From positions 1,736,001 through 1,800,000 of the forward strand of contig NZ_CP019606.1 of assembly GCF_001997345.1 (NCBI RefSeq): a stretch of 64,000 bases of DNA. The letters are read 5' to 3'. Under the pieces are notes generated by a model. It did no database searches and had not been told where the DNA came from. It saw only the letters and a list, made by a program, of their open reading frames with translations. Below are positions 44,224 to 53,672 of the stretch, one piece after another. The translations under genes were made by a program, and so were the position numbers. Source of the DNA: Tessaracoccus aquimaris (GTDB lineage Bacteria > Actinomycetota > Actinomycetes > Propionibacteriales > Propionibacteriaceae). Numbering within the stretch: the first letter of the stretch is position 1; every line of letters starts with the position of its first letter.

Positions 44224-44236
44224 CACCGGCTCAAGG

Positions 44237-44268
44237 CGGCCCCGCGGGATGATCCCGCGGGGCCGTTT
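44237..44268 (+). terminator. Rho-independent terminator of sucB
   Basis: A perfect 13-bp stem, CGGCCCCGCGGGA, has a 3-base loop and is followed by TTT, 13 bases after the sucB stop. Confidence 0.9.
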
Positions 44269-44328
44269 CGCGTCTCAGTCGGGCCCCTGGTGCGCGGACG
44301 ACCACGCCGCATCTGCTTTGATGTGGCC

Positions 44329-45063
44329 GTGATCGTCGGCATGGGCACCATCGTCAACGTGTCCACCGTCGTGGTGGGTGCGCTGCTCGGCATCGCGCTC
44401 GGCAACAAGATCCCCGGCCGCACCAAGGACACCGTCACCGCCGTGCTCGGCATGTTCACCATGGTGCTCGGCGGCTTCTCGGTGGTGGCCATGAACTCGG
44501 CGCCGCTGACCGAGGCCGTCGGCTCCTTCGCGATGATCGTGGTGCTCGCCTCGCTGCTGGTCGGGGCGCTGCTGGGCTCGTGGCTGCGGATCGAGGACCG
44601 GCTGGAGCAGGCGGCCGCCTGGCTCCGGGGACGCTTCACCGAGACAGGGGACGCGGCCCGCTTCGTCGACGGGTTCGTCACCTCGACTCTCCTGTTCTGC
44701 GTCGGCCCCCTCGCGATCCTCGGGTCGATCTCCGACGGGTTGGGGCGCGGGGCGGAGCAGCTCTACGTGAAGGCGATCCTGGACGGTTTCGCCGCGATGG
44801 CGTTCGCGTCGACGCTCGGCTGGGGCGTACTCGCCTCAGCGGCCGCTGTCGGCCTGATCCAGGGCGCGCTGACGCTGCTCGGCTACTTCGCGGGCGACGT
44901 GCTGAGCGCCGCACAGATCGACGCGCTCACCGCCGCCGGCGGCGTGATCCTGATCGGCCTGGGCCTTCGCCTGCTCAACCTCAAGCAGATCCCCGTCGGC
45001 GACCTGCTCCCCGCGCTGGTGCTGGCGCCCGCGCTCGTCCCGCTCGCCGCGCTCGCCCTCTGA
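44329..45063 (+). CDS. DUF554 family membrane protein
   Basis: The protein has 244 residues with six or seven membrane segments. The start VIVGMGTIVNVSTVVVGALL and the later GAEQLYVKAILDGFAAMAF are typical of DUF554 proteins (putative transporters, function unknown). TTTGAT ends 6 bases before GTG 44329, again suggesting a leaderless start; ATG 44341 is the alternative. Confidence 0.85.
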   Translation: MIVGMGTIVNVSTVVVGALLGIALGNKIPGRTKDTVTAVLGMFTMVLGGFSVVAMNSAPLTEAVGSFAMIVVLASLLVGALLGSWLRIEDRLEQAAAWLRGRFTETGDAARFVDGFVTSTLLFCVGPLAILGSISDGLGRGAEQLYVKAILDGFAAMAFASTLGWGVLASAAAVGLIQGALTLLGYFAGDVLSAAQIDALTAAGGVILIGLGLRLLNLKQIPVGDLLPALVLAPALVPLAALAL

Positions 45064-45070
45064 GCCGCGT

Positions 45071-45076
45071 TACCAT
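45071..45076 (+). promoter_or_regulatory. -10 box of lipB, probably leaderless
   Basis: TACCAT ends 7 bases before GTG 45084. Confidence 0.5.
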
Positions 45077-45083
45077 CGGGAGC

Positions 45084-45755
45084 GTGCTGAGCTTCGAGTA
45101 CCGCGGCCTGGGCGAGGTCGCCTCCCTCTCCGACTACCAGGAGACGTGGGACTACCAGCGCGTCGTGCACGCCGCAGTCGCCGACGGGGCGCGGGCCGAC
45201 CACGCGATCTACGTCGAGCACTCCCCCGTCTACACCGCAGGAAGGCGCACCAAGGAGTCCGACTACCCCAAGGACGGGACGCCCGTGATCCCCGTCGACC
45301 GCGGCGGAGAGATCACCTATCACGGCCCTGGCCAGCTGGTCGGCTACCCGATCATCCACCTGGTCGACGGGGTCGGCGTCGTCGACTACGTGCGGGCCCT
45401 CGAAACGGCGATCATCGGGCTGCTTGGCGGCTACGGCATCGCGTCGGGCCGGGTGGAGGGGCGCACCGGGGTGTGGCTCGAGGCCTCCGCAGCGCGACCG
45501 GAGCGCAAGATCTGCGCCATCGGCGTCCGGGTGGCGCGCCGCACCACCATGCACGGCTTCGCGCTCAACGTGCAGAGCTCAGCGGAGCGCTTCGGAAACA
45601 TCGTCCCGTGCGGCATCTCTGACGCCGGCGTCACCTCCATCGTCGAGGAACTGCCTGGCCAGTGGAGCGTGGCAGGGGTCGCGCGCGACCTCGAGCCGTA
45701 CCTCCGCGACGCGCTCGCCCCGCTGCGCTCGCACGCCGCCACCCTCGCCGGGTAG
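45084..45755 (+). CDS. lipB: Octanoyltransferase
   Basis: The protein has 223 residues. The conserved RGGEITYHGPGQLVGYP block, the Lys in RKICAIGVRV and the acyl-binding Cys in VPCGISDAGVTS are all present. It transfers octanoyl from acyl carrier protein to lipoyl domains, such as the two of SucB encoded just upstream, in the cytoplasm. lipA follows after 33 bases from its own -10 box. Confidence 0.95.
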   Translation: MLSFEYRGLGEVASLSDYQETWDYQRVVHAAVADGARADHAIYVEHSPVYTAGRRTKESDYPKDGTPVIPVDRGGEITYHGPGQLVGYPIIHLVDGVGVVDYVRALETAIIGLLGGYGIASGRVEGRTGVWLEASAARPERKICAIGVRVARRTTMHGFALNVQSSAERFGNIVPCGISDAGVTSIVEELPGQWSVAGVARDLEPYLRDALAPLRSHAATLAG

Positions 45756-45775
45756 GGGCCACGCCGGTCAATGGG

Positions 45776-45781
45776 TAGACT
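45776..45781 (+). promoter_or_regulatory. -10 box of lipA, probably leaderless
   Basis: TAGACT ends 7 bases before GTG 45789. Confidence 0.5.
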
Positions 45782-45788
45782 CGCTCGC

Positions 45789-46724
45789 GTGACAGCAGTG
45801 CAGCCCGACGGAAGACGCCTCCTGCGCGTCGAAGCAAAGAACGCCCAGACGCCGATCGAGCGCAAACCGAGCTGGATCAAGACCACCGCCAAGATGGGTC
45901 CCAACTACAAGGACCTGCAGCAGATCGTCACGACCGGCGACCTGCACACGGTGTGCCAGGAGGCGGGCTGCCCCAACATCTACGAATGCTGGGAGGACAG
46001 GGAGTCGACCTTCCTGATCGGCGGCGACAAGTGCACGAGGCGCTGCGACTTCTGCCAGATCGAGTCGGCCAAGCCCGACGGCTACGACCCCGCCGAGCCG
46101 CTGCGGGTCGCCGCCTCCGTGAAGAAGATGGGGCTGCGCTACGCCACCATCACCGGCGTGTGCCGCGACGACCTCGAGGACGAGGGCGCCTGGCTGTACG
46201 CCGAGACCATCCGCCAGATCCACGCCGTCAACCCCGGCGTCGGCGTCGAGATGCTCGCCCCCGACTTCTCGGGCAAGCCAGAACTGCTGCAACAGCTCTT
46301 CGACACCCGCCCCGAGGTTTTCGCGCACAACGTCGAGACCGTGCCGCGCATCTTCAAGCGGATCCGCCCCGGCTTCCGTTACGCGCGCTCGCTCGAGGTG
46401 CTGACCATGTCCCGCGAGGCTGGCCTGGTCACCAAGTCGAACCTGATCCTCGGCATGGGCGAGACCCGCGAGGAGATCTCCGAGGCCCTGCAGGACCTGC
46501 ACGACGCGGGCGCCGAGATCATCACCATCACGCAGTACCTACGCCCCAACGCGACCCTGCACCCCATCGACCGCTGGGTGACTCCAGAGGAGTTCGATGA
46601 GCTGGACCAGGAGGCGCGCGAGATCGGATATTCTGGCGTGCTGTCCGGCCCGCTCGTTCGATCCTCGTATCGCGCGGGGCGGTTGTACCGCACGGCGATG
46701 GACGCCCGTAAGAAGAAGAAGTAA
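45789..46724 (+). CDS. lipA: Lipoyl synthase
   Basis: The protein has 311 residues. Radical-SAM motif CTRRCDFC near residue 80 binds the catalytic [4Fe-4S] cluster, and [14 protein letters not shown] near 55 supplies the auxiliary sulfur-donating cluster. It inserts two sulfurs into the octanoyl chain on lipoyl domains. The GTG start gives [20 protein letters not shown], the usual actinobacterial N terminus. DUF4191 follows after 14 bases. Confidence 0.96.
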   Translation: MTAVQPDGRRLLRVEAKNAQTPIERKPSWIKTTAKMGPNYKDLQQIVTTGDLHTVCQEAGCPNIYECWEDRESTFLIGGDKCTRRCDFCQIESAKPDGYDPAEPLRVAASVKKMGLRYATITGVCRDDLEDEGAWLYAETIRQIHAVNPGVGVEMLAPDFSGKPELLQQLFDTRPEVFAHNVETVPRIFKRIRPGFRYARSLEVLTMSREAGLVTKSNLILGMGETREEISEALQDLHDAGAEIITITQYLRPNATLHPIDRWVTPEEFDELDQEAREIGYSGVLSGPLVRSSYRAGRLYRTAMDARKKKK

Positions 46725-46738
46725 GAGAAACTAGCGAC

Positions 46739-47512
46739 ATGGCAAAGTCCGAACGCGCCAAGGCCCTCGAAGCGAAGCAGAAGGCCGAAGCGCAGGCGCT
46801 CAAGGAGCGCAAGAAGAACTCCACCGACCCCTCCGACTGGGGCCGCTGGCGCCAGATGCTCGAGACCTACAAGGTCACGGCGAAGTACGACAAGGCGCTG
46901 CCCTGGCTGATGCTCGGGGCCTTCGTGATCCCGTTCGCCCTGGTGCTGACGCTCGGCCTGGTCTTTGCGGGCACCGGTGCGCTGCAGATCGTGATGTGGG
47001 TCGTGCTCGCGCTGTCGGTCGGCTTCCTCGGCGCGATGGCGATCTTCGCCTGGCGCGCCCGCAACGCCGTCTACAAGCGCTTCGAGGGGCAGGCCGGATC
47101 CGGCGAGGTCGCGCTGCAGATGCTGCCGAAGAAGTGGACGAGCGACCCCGTGATCGCCGTCACCAAGAACATGGACGTCGTGCACCGCACGATCGGCCCC
47201 ACCGGCCTGATCCTGATCGGCGAGGGCGAGCCCGGCCGCCTGCGCCCGCTGCTGGCCAGCGAGAAGCGCAAGCACGAGCAGGTCGCCTACGGCGTCGACG
47301 TCAAGGTGATCCAGATGGGCGACAAGTCGGGGCAGGTCCCGCTCGACAAGCTCGCCTCCCACATCAAGAAGCTTCCGAAGGCCCTCACCGACGACAAGAT
47401 CTCCGAGGTGAAGCAGCGACTCCGCGCGCTCGACGCGATGCGGCCCAAGGCGCCGATCCCCAAGGGTCCCATCAACGCCAAGGGCGCCCGCGCCGCCATG
47501 CGCGGCCGCTGA
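46739..47512 (+). CDS. DUF4191 domain membrane protein
   Basis: The protein has 257 residues. A charged N terminus precedes two membrane segments at about 55-75 and 80-100, and a soluble C-terminal domain includes VVHRTIGPTGLILIGEGEP. DUF4191 genes are conserved next to lipA in actinobacteria; the function is not known. Confidence 0.85.
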   Translation: MAKSERAKALEAKQKAEAQALKERKKNSTDPSDWGRWRQMLETYKVTAKYDKALPWLMLGAFVIPFALVLTLGLVFAGTGALQIVMWVVLALSVGFLGAMAIFAWRARNAVYKRFEGQAGSGEVALQMLPKKWTSDPVIAVTKNMDVVHRTIGPTGLILIGEGEPGRLRPLLASEKRKHEQVAYGVDVKVIQMGDKSGQVPLDKLASHIKKLPKALTDDKISEVKQRLRALDAMRPKAPIPKGPINAKGARAAMRGR

Positions 47513-47515
47513 TCC

Positions 47516-49273
47516 GTGGCGAACCTCGTCAACCTCGAGTCCGTCACGCACGGGTTCGGGACCAGGATCCTGCTCGATGACGTGTCGCTCGGGCTCGGCT
47601 CGGGCGACGTCATCGGCGTGGTCGGCCGCAACGGCGACGGCAAGACCACGCTGCTGCGCGTCCTGACCGGTGACCTCGTCCCCGACCAGGGGCGCGTCAC
47701 GATCGCCAACAACGCCTCCATCGGGGTCCTCACGCAGACCACCGTCGGCGACGACGCCCAGAGTGTGCGCGACTGGATCGTCGACGGCGAACCCGACCAC
47801 GTCTGGGCCTCTGACTCGGACAAGCGCGGCGTCGTGGAGGCGCTGCTTCCCGACCTCGACCTGGACCGCACCCTCGACACGCTCTCCGGCGGCGAGCGTC
47901 GCCGCGTCGGGCTCGTCGCGGTGTTGCTGGGCCACCACGACCTGATCGTGCTCGACGAGCCGACCAACCATCTGGACGTGGAGGCCATCGCCTTCCTGGC
48001 CGAGTACCTGCAGGGCCGGATCCGGGCAGGGCTCGCGATGCTGGTCGTCTCGCACGACCGGTGGTTCCTCGATGCGGTCTGCAACCGGATCTGGGAGGTC
48101 CACGACGGGGTCGTCGACGCCTACGACGGCGGATACGCGGCCTATGTGCTCGCCCGCGTCGAGCGGCAGCGGCAGGCCGCCTCCAACGAGGCGCGGCGCA
48201 GGAACCTGGCCCGCAAGGAACTCGCCTGGCTCCGACGCGGCGCCCCGGCACGCACCTCGAAGCCGAAGTTCCGCATCGACGCCGCCAACGTGCTGATCGC
48301 CGACGAGCCGGATCCGCGCGACAAGCTCGCGCTGCAGCAGTTCTCCGTGACCCGCCTCGGCAAGGACGTCTTCGACCTGGAGGACGTCGACTACGCCATC
48401 CCCGGCCGGGTGCTGCTCGACCGGCTGACGTGGTCGATCGGCCCCGGCGACCGGATCGGCCTCGTCGGCGTCAACGGTGCGGGCAAGACGACGCTGCTCG
48501 ACCTGCTCGCGGACGAACGCGAACCTGACAGCGGCACCCTCAAGCGGGGCAAGACGCTGCGGCTCGGCTACCTGTCGCAGACCGTCGGCGAACTCGACGA
48601 CGGCGACCGGGTCCTCGACTCCGTCAAGCGGCTCCGGGAGGAGACGAAGCTCGCGACCGGGCGCGACGCCAGCGCGTCGTCCCTGCTCGAGGAGTTCGGC
48701 TTCACAGGAGACAAGCTGGTCGCCCGGATCGGCGACCTGTCGGGCGGCGAGCGGCGCCGACTGCAGTTCCTGCGGCTGCTGCTGACCGAGCCGAACGTGC
48801 TGATCCTCGACGAGCCGACCAACGACCTCGACATCGACACGCTCACGATCATCGAGGACTACCTCGACGGCTGGCCTGGCACGCTGATCGTGGTCAGCCA
48901 CGACCGCTACTTCCTGGAGCGGATCACCGACTACACCCACGCGCTGCTCGGCGACGGGTCGGTCGCGCTGCTGCCGGGCGGCGTCGACGAGTACCTGGCG
49001 CGCCGCGCGGACGCCAAGCGCGGCCGGTCCGCGCCCGCCGCGGTCGCGGAGGCCCCACGCTCAGACGCGGCGGCAGATCGGCAGCGCAAGAAGGACCTCG
49101 CCCGGATCGAGGGCCAACTCGACAAGGTGGCAAAGGAGATCGACCGACTGCACGCCGCGATGGCAACGGCCGCCTCCGACTTCGAGAGGCTCGCCACCCT
49201 GGACGGGCAGTTGCGCGACGCCGAGACCCGCCATGGCGACCTGGAAGAGGCCTGGCTCGAGGCGGCCGAGTAG
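47516..49273 (+). CDS. ABC-F family ATP-binding protein
   Basis: The protein has 585 residues. Two tandem ABC domains have Walker A GRNGDGKTT and GVNGAGKTT, signatures LSGGERRR and LSGGERRR, and Walker B LIVLDEPTNHLD and LILDEPTNDLD. There is no membrane segment, and a coiled-coil C-terminal tail follows residue 505. ABC-F proteins act on ribosomes, in translation control or antibiotic resistance, rather than transport. The GTG start is only 3 bases after the DUF4191 stop. Confidence 0.93.
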   Translation: MANLVNLESVTHGFGTRILLDDVSLGLGSGDVIGVVGRNGDGKTTLLRVLTGDLVPDQGRVTIANNASIGVLTQTTVGDDAQSVRDWIVDGEPDHVWASDSDKRGVVEALLPDLDLDRTLDTLSGGERRRVGLVAVLLGHHDLIVLDEPTNHLDVEAIAFLAEYLQGRIRAGLAMLVVSHDRWFLDAVCNRIWEVHDGVVDAYDGGYAAYVLARVERQRQAASNEARRRNLARKELAWLRRGAPARTSKPKFRIDAANVLIADEPDPRDKLALQQFSVTRLGKDVFDLEDVDYAIPGRVLLDRLTWSIGPGDRIGLVGVNGAGKTTLLDLLADEREPDSGTLKRGKTLRLGYLSQTVGELDDGDRVLDSVKRLREETKLATGRDASASSLLEEFGFTGDKLVARIGDLSGGERRRLQFLRLLLTEPNVLILDEPTNDLDIDTLTIIEDYLDGWPGTLIVVSHDRYFLERITDYTHALLGDGSVALLPGGVDEYLARRADAKRGRSAPAAVAEAPRSDAAADRQRKKDLARIEGQLDKVAKEIDRLHAAMATAASDFERLATLDGQLRDAETRHGDLEEAWLEAAE

Positions 49274-49276
49274 GGC

Positions 49277-49882
49277 GTGGCTGGCATCGGCTACGAGAAG
49301 GGCAGAAGGCGGCGCTCCGAGTTGCTTGAGGCAGCCTTCTCGCGTTTCGCGACCCTCGGCTACCGCAACGCGACCCTCGCCCAGATCGCCGCGGACTGCG
49401 GCGTGTCCCGGATGGGCCTCGCGCACCACTTCCGCACCAAGGAGGCGCTGCTGCTCGCCGTGCTTGAGGAGCGCGACCGGGTCAACGGCCGGGACTTCTT
49501 CGTCGGGAGCGACCCCTCCGTCGAGCCGCTTGACTACCTGGACCGGTTCGCTCGCCTGATCGACGACAACGCCGCCGTGCCCGGGCTGATCAACCTGTAC
49601 GCGGTGCTGTCCGCCGAGTCGGCCACCGACCCCGACCATCCGGCGCACGGCTACTTCCGCGACCGCTACCGGCGGATCCGCGGCCACATCGACGCCGCGT
49701 TCGCGGCGCTCAAGGCCGACGGAACCATCGACGCCCGGGTCGACGTCGACAACGCCGGGGCGGCCATGATGGGGCTGATCGACGGGCTGCAGGTGCAGTG
49801 GCTGCTCGAACCGGACGCCGTCGACATCGGCGCCCAACTGCGGCGTTGGTACCGTCAGGGCTTCGGGCTCGACCTAGCCTGA
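49277..49882 (+). CDS. TetR family transcriptional regulator
   Basis: The protein has 201 residues. The N-terminal helix-turn-helix at about 10-55 includes TLAQIAADCGVSRMGLAHHF, and the C-terminal ligand-binding domain is helical. It starts 3 bases after the ABC-F stop and overlaps the convergent MATE gene by 28 bases. It could control the MATE/phosphotransferase genes through the palindrome at 52254 (inference). Confidence 0.9.
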   Translation: MAGIGYEKGRRRRSELLEAAFSRFATLGYRNATLAQIAADCGVSRMGLAHHFRTKEALLLAVLEERDRVNGRDFFVGSDPSVEPLDYLDRFARLIDDNAAVPGLINLYAVLSAESATDPDHPAHGYFRDRYRRIRGHIDAAFAALKADGTIDARVDVDNAGAAMMGLIDGLQVQWLLEPDAVDIGAQLRRWYRQGFGLDLA

Positions 49883-51207
49883 CGCCTCCGCCACGCGAGC
49901 AGGCCGACCGCGAGCAGGCACGACCCCACCTCCCCCGCGGGCAGCGCAAGCCAGATCCCCATCGGCGCGACCCCGGTGAGCGCGAGCACCAGCGGCACCT
50001 TGACGAGCAGGATCGACCCGAGCGAGATCAGGTAGGAGCCGCGCGCCTGCCCGAGCGCCTGCAGATAGCCGGACACCAACGGCGCGATGCCCGCCACGAG
50101 GAACCCGACGGCCACCACCCGCAGCGCCGCCACCGCCTGCGCGTGCGCCGGCCCAGGCGCCAGGAACGCCCCCGCGAGCGGGCCCGCCGCCAGGAACACG
50201 GCGGCGGCGATCAGCGTCCCGTACCCGAGGCTCGCACCGATGGAGAGCCGCAGCGTCCGCGTGACCCGGGCGCCGTCCGAGCGTCCGACGTTGAACCCGA
50301 TGATCGGCTGGGCCGCCTGCGTGAGCCCGATCTGCGGGGTCATCACGAACGTCTGGACCCGGCTGACGACGGCGAACGCGGCCAGCGCGACGGCCCCGAC
50401 CAGGGCGAGGCGCTGGTTGATGAGCGCCGTCAGCAAGGTCGCGCCGAAGCCTGCCAGGAAGCTGGGCGCGCCGATCCCCACCACCTCGGAGACCGTGCGG
50501 AGTCGCAGCCTCAGGTGCGGGAGCCCGACCCGGTAGGGGCGGTCCCGCATCAGGAAGAAGAACCGGAACGCCAGCGCCGCCGAGACGGCCTGCCCGGCGA
50601 CGGTGCCAAGAGCGGCACCCGCCGTGCCGAGGTGGAACACGAAGATCAGGAGCGGGTCGAGCAGGATCTGCACCACGAGCGGCACGATCCACAGCAGCAT
50701 CGAGTACGCGAGCCTGCCCTCCGCCCGGACGATGGCGGAGAACCCGGTGGCGAAGATCGCGCCCGCGAGGATGATGGCGCCGTAGGAGCGGGCGTAGCCG
50801 AGCGTCTCGCCGGTGGCGCCGAGCGCGATCAGCAGCGGATCGAGGGCCAGCAGTCCGACGACGGTCGAGCAGATCGCGACCAGCCAGAACAGCGCGATGG
50901 CGTTGCCCGCCGCGGCGGCCGCGCGATCGGGTCGGCCGGCACCCAGCGCCCGCGACACCAGCGATGCGCCACCGACGCCGACGGTGGTGGACACCGCGCC
51001 GATGATGAGCAGCAGCGGCGCCGCGAGGTTCACGGCCGCGAGCGCCGTCTCCCCCACGCCCCACGCCACGAACCAGGCGTTGGTCAGCGCGTACACGCCG
51101 TACAGCCCCACCGACGCCGTCGTCTGGAGCGACATCGTCCACAGCAGCCGCCCGACCGGGGCCGTCCCGAGCGTCTCCGCGCTCTCCGCCGCGCGGGACG
51201 GCCCCAT
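49855..51207 (-). CDS. MATE family efflux transporter
   Basis: The protein has 450 residues with 12 membrane segments arranged as two six-helix halves, the MATE pattern (LGTAPVGRLLWTMSLQTTAS at the start). It exports cationic drugs or metabolites using Na+ or H+. The start lies directly after the phosphotransferase stop (adjacent bases), so the two are probably co-transcribed. Confidence 0.88.
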   Translation of the reverse strand: MGPSRAAESAETLGTAPVGRLLWTMSLQTTASVGLYGVYALTNAWFVAWGVGETALAAVNLAAPLLLIIGAVSTTVGVGGASLVSRALGAGRPDRAAAAAGNAIALFWLVAICSTVVGLLALDPLLIALGATGETLGYARSYGAIILAGAIFATGFSAIVRAEGRLAYSMLLWIVPLVVQILLDPLLIFVFHLGTAGAALGTVAGQAVSAALAFRFFFLMRDRPYRVGLPHLRLRLRTVSEVVGIGAPSFLAGFGATLLTALINQRLALVGAVALAAFAVVSRVQTFVMTPQIGLTQAAQPIIGFNVGRSDGARVTRTLRLSIGASLGYGTLIAAAVFLAAGPLAGAFLAPGPAHAQAVAALRVVAVGFLVAGIAPLVSGYLQALGQARGSYLISLGSILLVKVPLVLALTGVAPMGIWLALPAGEVGSCLLAVGLLAWRRRQARSSPKP

Positions 51208-52197
51208 CTACCTGGTGTGCCCGAGTTCGGCCATCAACTGGTCGAGGCACTCCCGGGCCAGGTTGTAGGTGCTCATGTCGACGTGGCCCCGGTACGAGGT
51301 CTCGACGGCCATCACGGTGGCCAGCGCGATCGAGTAGAGCCGACGACGGGCCCGCTCGGACGGCGTGAGGCCCGCCATGCCGTAGCCCTGCATGAACGGC
51401 TCGGCCTCGTCGAAGCCCTCCAGGTCGATGCTGGTGAGGCCCGCCTCCATGATCGGATCGCCGTAGATGGCCCGCTCGTGGTCGACGATCCCGACGATCC
51501 GCCCGTCGCGCAGCATCGAGTTCTTGCCCCACAGGTCGACCTCGATGAGCCGCGGTTCGGTGACGTCGTCCAGCACGTCCGCGTGGTCGGCGACGACGGC
51601 GCGCAACTGGTCGGGGTGCCAGCCCAGGTCGATGCCGACGGCCTCGCCGTCGCGCAGCATGTCCTCGAACATCGCGCCGAACGCCTCGCGCCAGGTGCCG
51701 AAGCCCTCGCCTAGTAGCGGCCCGAAGTGGGGCCCGACGATCTGGTTGATCTCGCGGTTCAGCCGGCCGAGGTCGCGGAAGCCCGCCTCGATCTCCGCGC
51801 GGGTCAGCCTGCCCTCTGCCGCGGCGATGCCGAAGTTGTCGGCGTCGATGAAGTCCATGAAGAAGTAGTCGGCGTCGAGGATCTCGTGCGACAGGTCGGC
51901 GTAGAGCACCGCTGGCACCGGCACGTCGGTCTGCTCGATCACCAGTCGCATCGCCTCGAGTTCGGCGCGCATCATGTCGTGTTCCCTGGTCAGGACCGCC
52001 ACGCCCGCGGGGGGCGCGATCTTCAGGGCGACCGGGGTGCCGTCGCCCAGATCGATCCGGTAGGCGGCGTTGAACCAGCCATGGGTGAACTCGTGCGCGA
52101 AGCCGTCGTCCTGCGGCACCTGGTCGGCCCCGAAGGCGCGCTCGATCATGCGGCGCAACTGGGCGTCGTCCTGGCTGTTCTTGGTGATGCTGTGCAT
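51208..52197 (-). CDS. APH-like phosphotransferase family protein
   Basis: The protein has 329 residues. The kinase-like fold has the nucleotide-binding Lys in ALKIAPPAGV, the catalytic loop VDLWGKNSM and the metal-binding IVDHERAIYGDP. The usual HGD of the loop is replaced by EVD, while D and N are kept. This variant occurs in a subset of small-molecule kinases. The substrate is unknown; linkage with a MATE exporter suggests drug or metabolite handling. The ATG at 52197 is preferred over an upstream start at 52254, which would cover the operator. Confidence 0.8.
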   Translation of the reverse strand: MHSITKNSQDDAQLRRMIERAFGADQVPQDDGFAHEFTHGWFNAAYRIDLGDGTPVALKIAPPAGVAVLTREHDMMRAELEAMRLVIEQTDVPVPAVLYADLSHEILDADYFFMDFIDADNFGIAAAEGRLTRAEIEAGFRDLGRLNREINQIVGPHFGPLLGEGFGTWREAFGAMFEDMLRDGEAVGIDLGWHPDQLRAVVADHADVLDDVTEPRLIEVDLWGKNSMLRDGRIVGIVDHERAIYGDPIMEAGLTSIDLEGFDEAEPFMQGYGMAGLTPSERARRRLYSIALATVMAVETSYRGHVDMSTYNLARECLDQLMAELGHTR

Positions 52198-52253
52198 GGG
52201 GCTCCGTCGATGTCCATGCGCGACGCCCGTGGTCGCGACAGCACAGCCTAGCA

Positions 52254-52277
52254 AATACCGTCACCCCCGACGGTATT
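52254..52277. promoter_or_regulatory. Palindromic operator before the phosphotransferase-MATE operon
   Basis: AATACCGTC and GACGGTATT form a perfect 9-bp inverted repeat with a 6-base spacer. On the minus strand a TAGGCT -10 box follows, so a bound repressor would cover the promoter. Such symmetry is typical of TetR-family sites. Confidence 0.6.
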
Positions 52278-52286
52278 GATCGTGGG

Positions 52287-53672
52287 TCAGCGTCGCCTGC
52301 TGCCTCCGTGCATCATCGCCAGCAGAAGACCGGTGGCGCGGCGGCCGTACGGAGGGTAGGCCATCGCTGCGGAGTCGGGGCTGAGCGGCTTGTCGAGCAC
52401 CGGCCTGTCGTGACTGAACGTCGCGAACGAGAACTCGCCGTGATAGGCCCCCATGCCGCTGTTGCCGACGCCACCGAAGGGCAGTTCCGGCACGCCGAGG
52501 TGGGCCGCCGGGATGCCGAAGTTCAACGCCCCGGACCGGGTGCCGACGAGGAATCCGCGCCTGACCCGCCTGCTGTCGCTGAAGACGTAGAGCGCCAGCG
52601 GGTCGGGGCGGGCCGCGATGAAGTCGATGGCGGCCCGGGGGGAGTCGACGTGGACGATCGGCAGGATCGGGCCGAAGATCTCCTCGCGCATCAGGGGCGA
52701 GTCGGGATCGGCGTCGTCGATCACCGTCGGGGCGAGTTGGCGCGTTCCCTCCAGCACCTCGCCGCCGAAGGCGGGTCGCTGCCCGTCGAGCAGCGACTCG
52801 AGGCGCTTCAGGTGGCGGGGCGTGACGATCCGGCCGTAGTCCGGGCTCGCCGCCGGCTCCGCGCCGTACATCTCCGCGACGGCAGCACGCAGCAGCGGCA
52901 CCAGGGCGGCCGCGACCTTTGGCGTGGTGAGCACGTAGTCGGGGGCGACGCAGGTCTGGCCGGCGTTGAGCAGTTTGCCCCACATGATGCGGCGCGCCGC
53001 GACGGCCAGGTCGACCGTCGCGTCGACGTAGACGGGCGACTTGCCGCCGAGTTCGAGGGTGACGGGTGTGAGCGTCTTCGCGGCGGCCTCTGCGACGATC
53101 CTGCCGACCGGCTCCGAGCCTGTGAAGAAGATGTGGTCGAAGCGCTCGCGCAGCAGCGCCGTTGTCGCCTCGGGGCCGCCCTCGACGACCGCCACGGCCG
53201 CCGGGTCGACGTAGCGGGGCAGCAGTTCGGCGACCAGGGCGCTGGTGGCCGACGCGATCTCGCTGGGCTTGACGACCGCGACGTTGCCCGCGGCGAGCGC
53301 GCCGACGAGCGGGGCGAGCAGCAGTTGGAGGGGGTAGTTCCAGGGCCCGATGATCAGGACGACGCCCAGCGGTTGCGGCACGATCCTGGCTCGGGCGGGC
53401 GCCATGAACAGCGGAAGCCGCGCGCGCCTTGGTCGCATCCAGCGCCGTAGGTGCCGCAGCGTGTGGTCGATCTCCGAGATGACGATCCCCGTCTCGGTGA
53501 TCACGACCTCGGCCGGCGCCTTGCCGAGGTCGGCGGCGAGCGCCCGCTCAATCCGCCCCTGGTTCTCGGTGAGCATCCGGCGAAGCGCCCTCAACTGCGC
53601 CCGCCGCCAGTGGCGACCCCGCGTGATCCCGGTGTCGAAGTGCTCGCGCAGCGCCGCGGTCACGTCCTTCAT
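52287..53672 (-). CDS. Aldehyde dehydrogenase family protein
   Basis: The protein has 461 residues. The NAD-binding region contains IIGPWNYPLQLL and FFTGSEPVGRI; the catalytic Glu lies in TLELGGKSPVYV and the catalytic Cys in NAGQTCVAPDYVL. The C terminus has a hydrophobic stretch, as in fatty-aldehyde-type (class 3) enzymes, which sit on membranes. It oxidises aldehydes to acids with NAD(P). The ATG overlaps the stop of the upstream TetR gene. Confidence 0.92.
   Translation of the reverse strand: MKDVTAALREHFDTGITRGRHWRRAQLRALRRMLTENQGRIERALAADLGKAPAEVVITETGIVISEIDHTLRHLRRWMRPRRARLPLFMAPARARIVPQPLGVVLIIGPWNYPLQLLLAPLVGALAAGNVAVVKPSEIASATSALVAELLPRYVDPAAVAVVEGGPEATTALLRERFDHIFFTGSEPVGRIVAEAAAKTLTPVTLELGGKSPVYVDATVDLAVAARRIMWGKLLNAGQTCVAPDYVLTTPKVAAALVPLLRAAVAEMYGAEPAASPDYGRIVTPRHLKRLESLLDGQRPAFGGEVLEGTRQLAPTVIDDADPDSPLMREEIFGPILPIVHVDSPRAAIDFIAARPDPLALYVFSDSRRVRRGFLVGTRSGALNFGIPAAHLGVPELPFGGVGNSGMGAYHGEFSFATFSHDRPVLDKPLSPDSAAMAYPPYGRRATGLLLAMMHGGSRRR

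Noticed and set aside
46379..48940. 853-codon open frame on the minus strand opposite lipA, DUF4191 and the ABC-F gene
   Set aside because: It lies antisense to three well-supported genes, has Arg/Asp/Gly/Val-heavy shadow composition and no recognisable domain; it is a product of high-GC codon usage.
49874..52264. 796-codon minus-strand frame across the MATE and phosphotransferase genes
   Set aside because: It is a frame-shifted shadow of both genes, full of Arg/Pro/Gly runs, without any motif.
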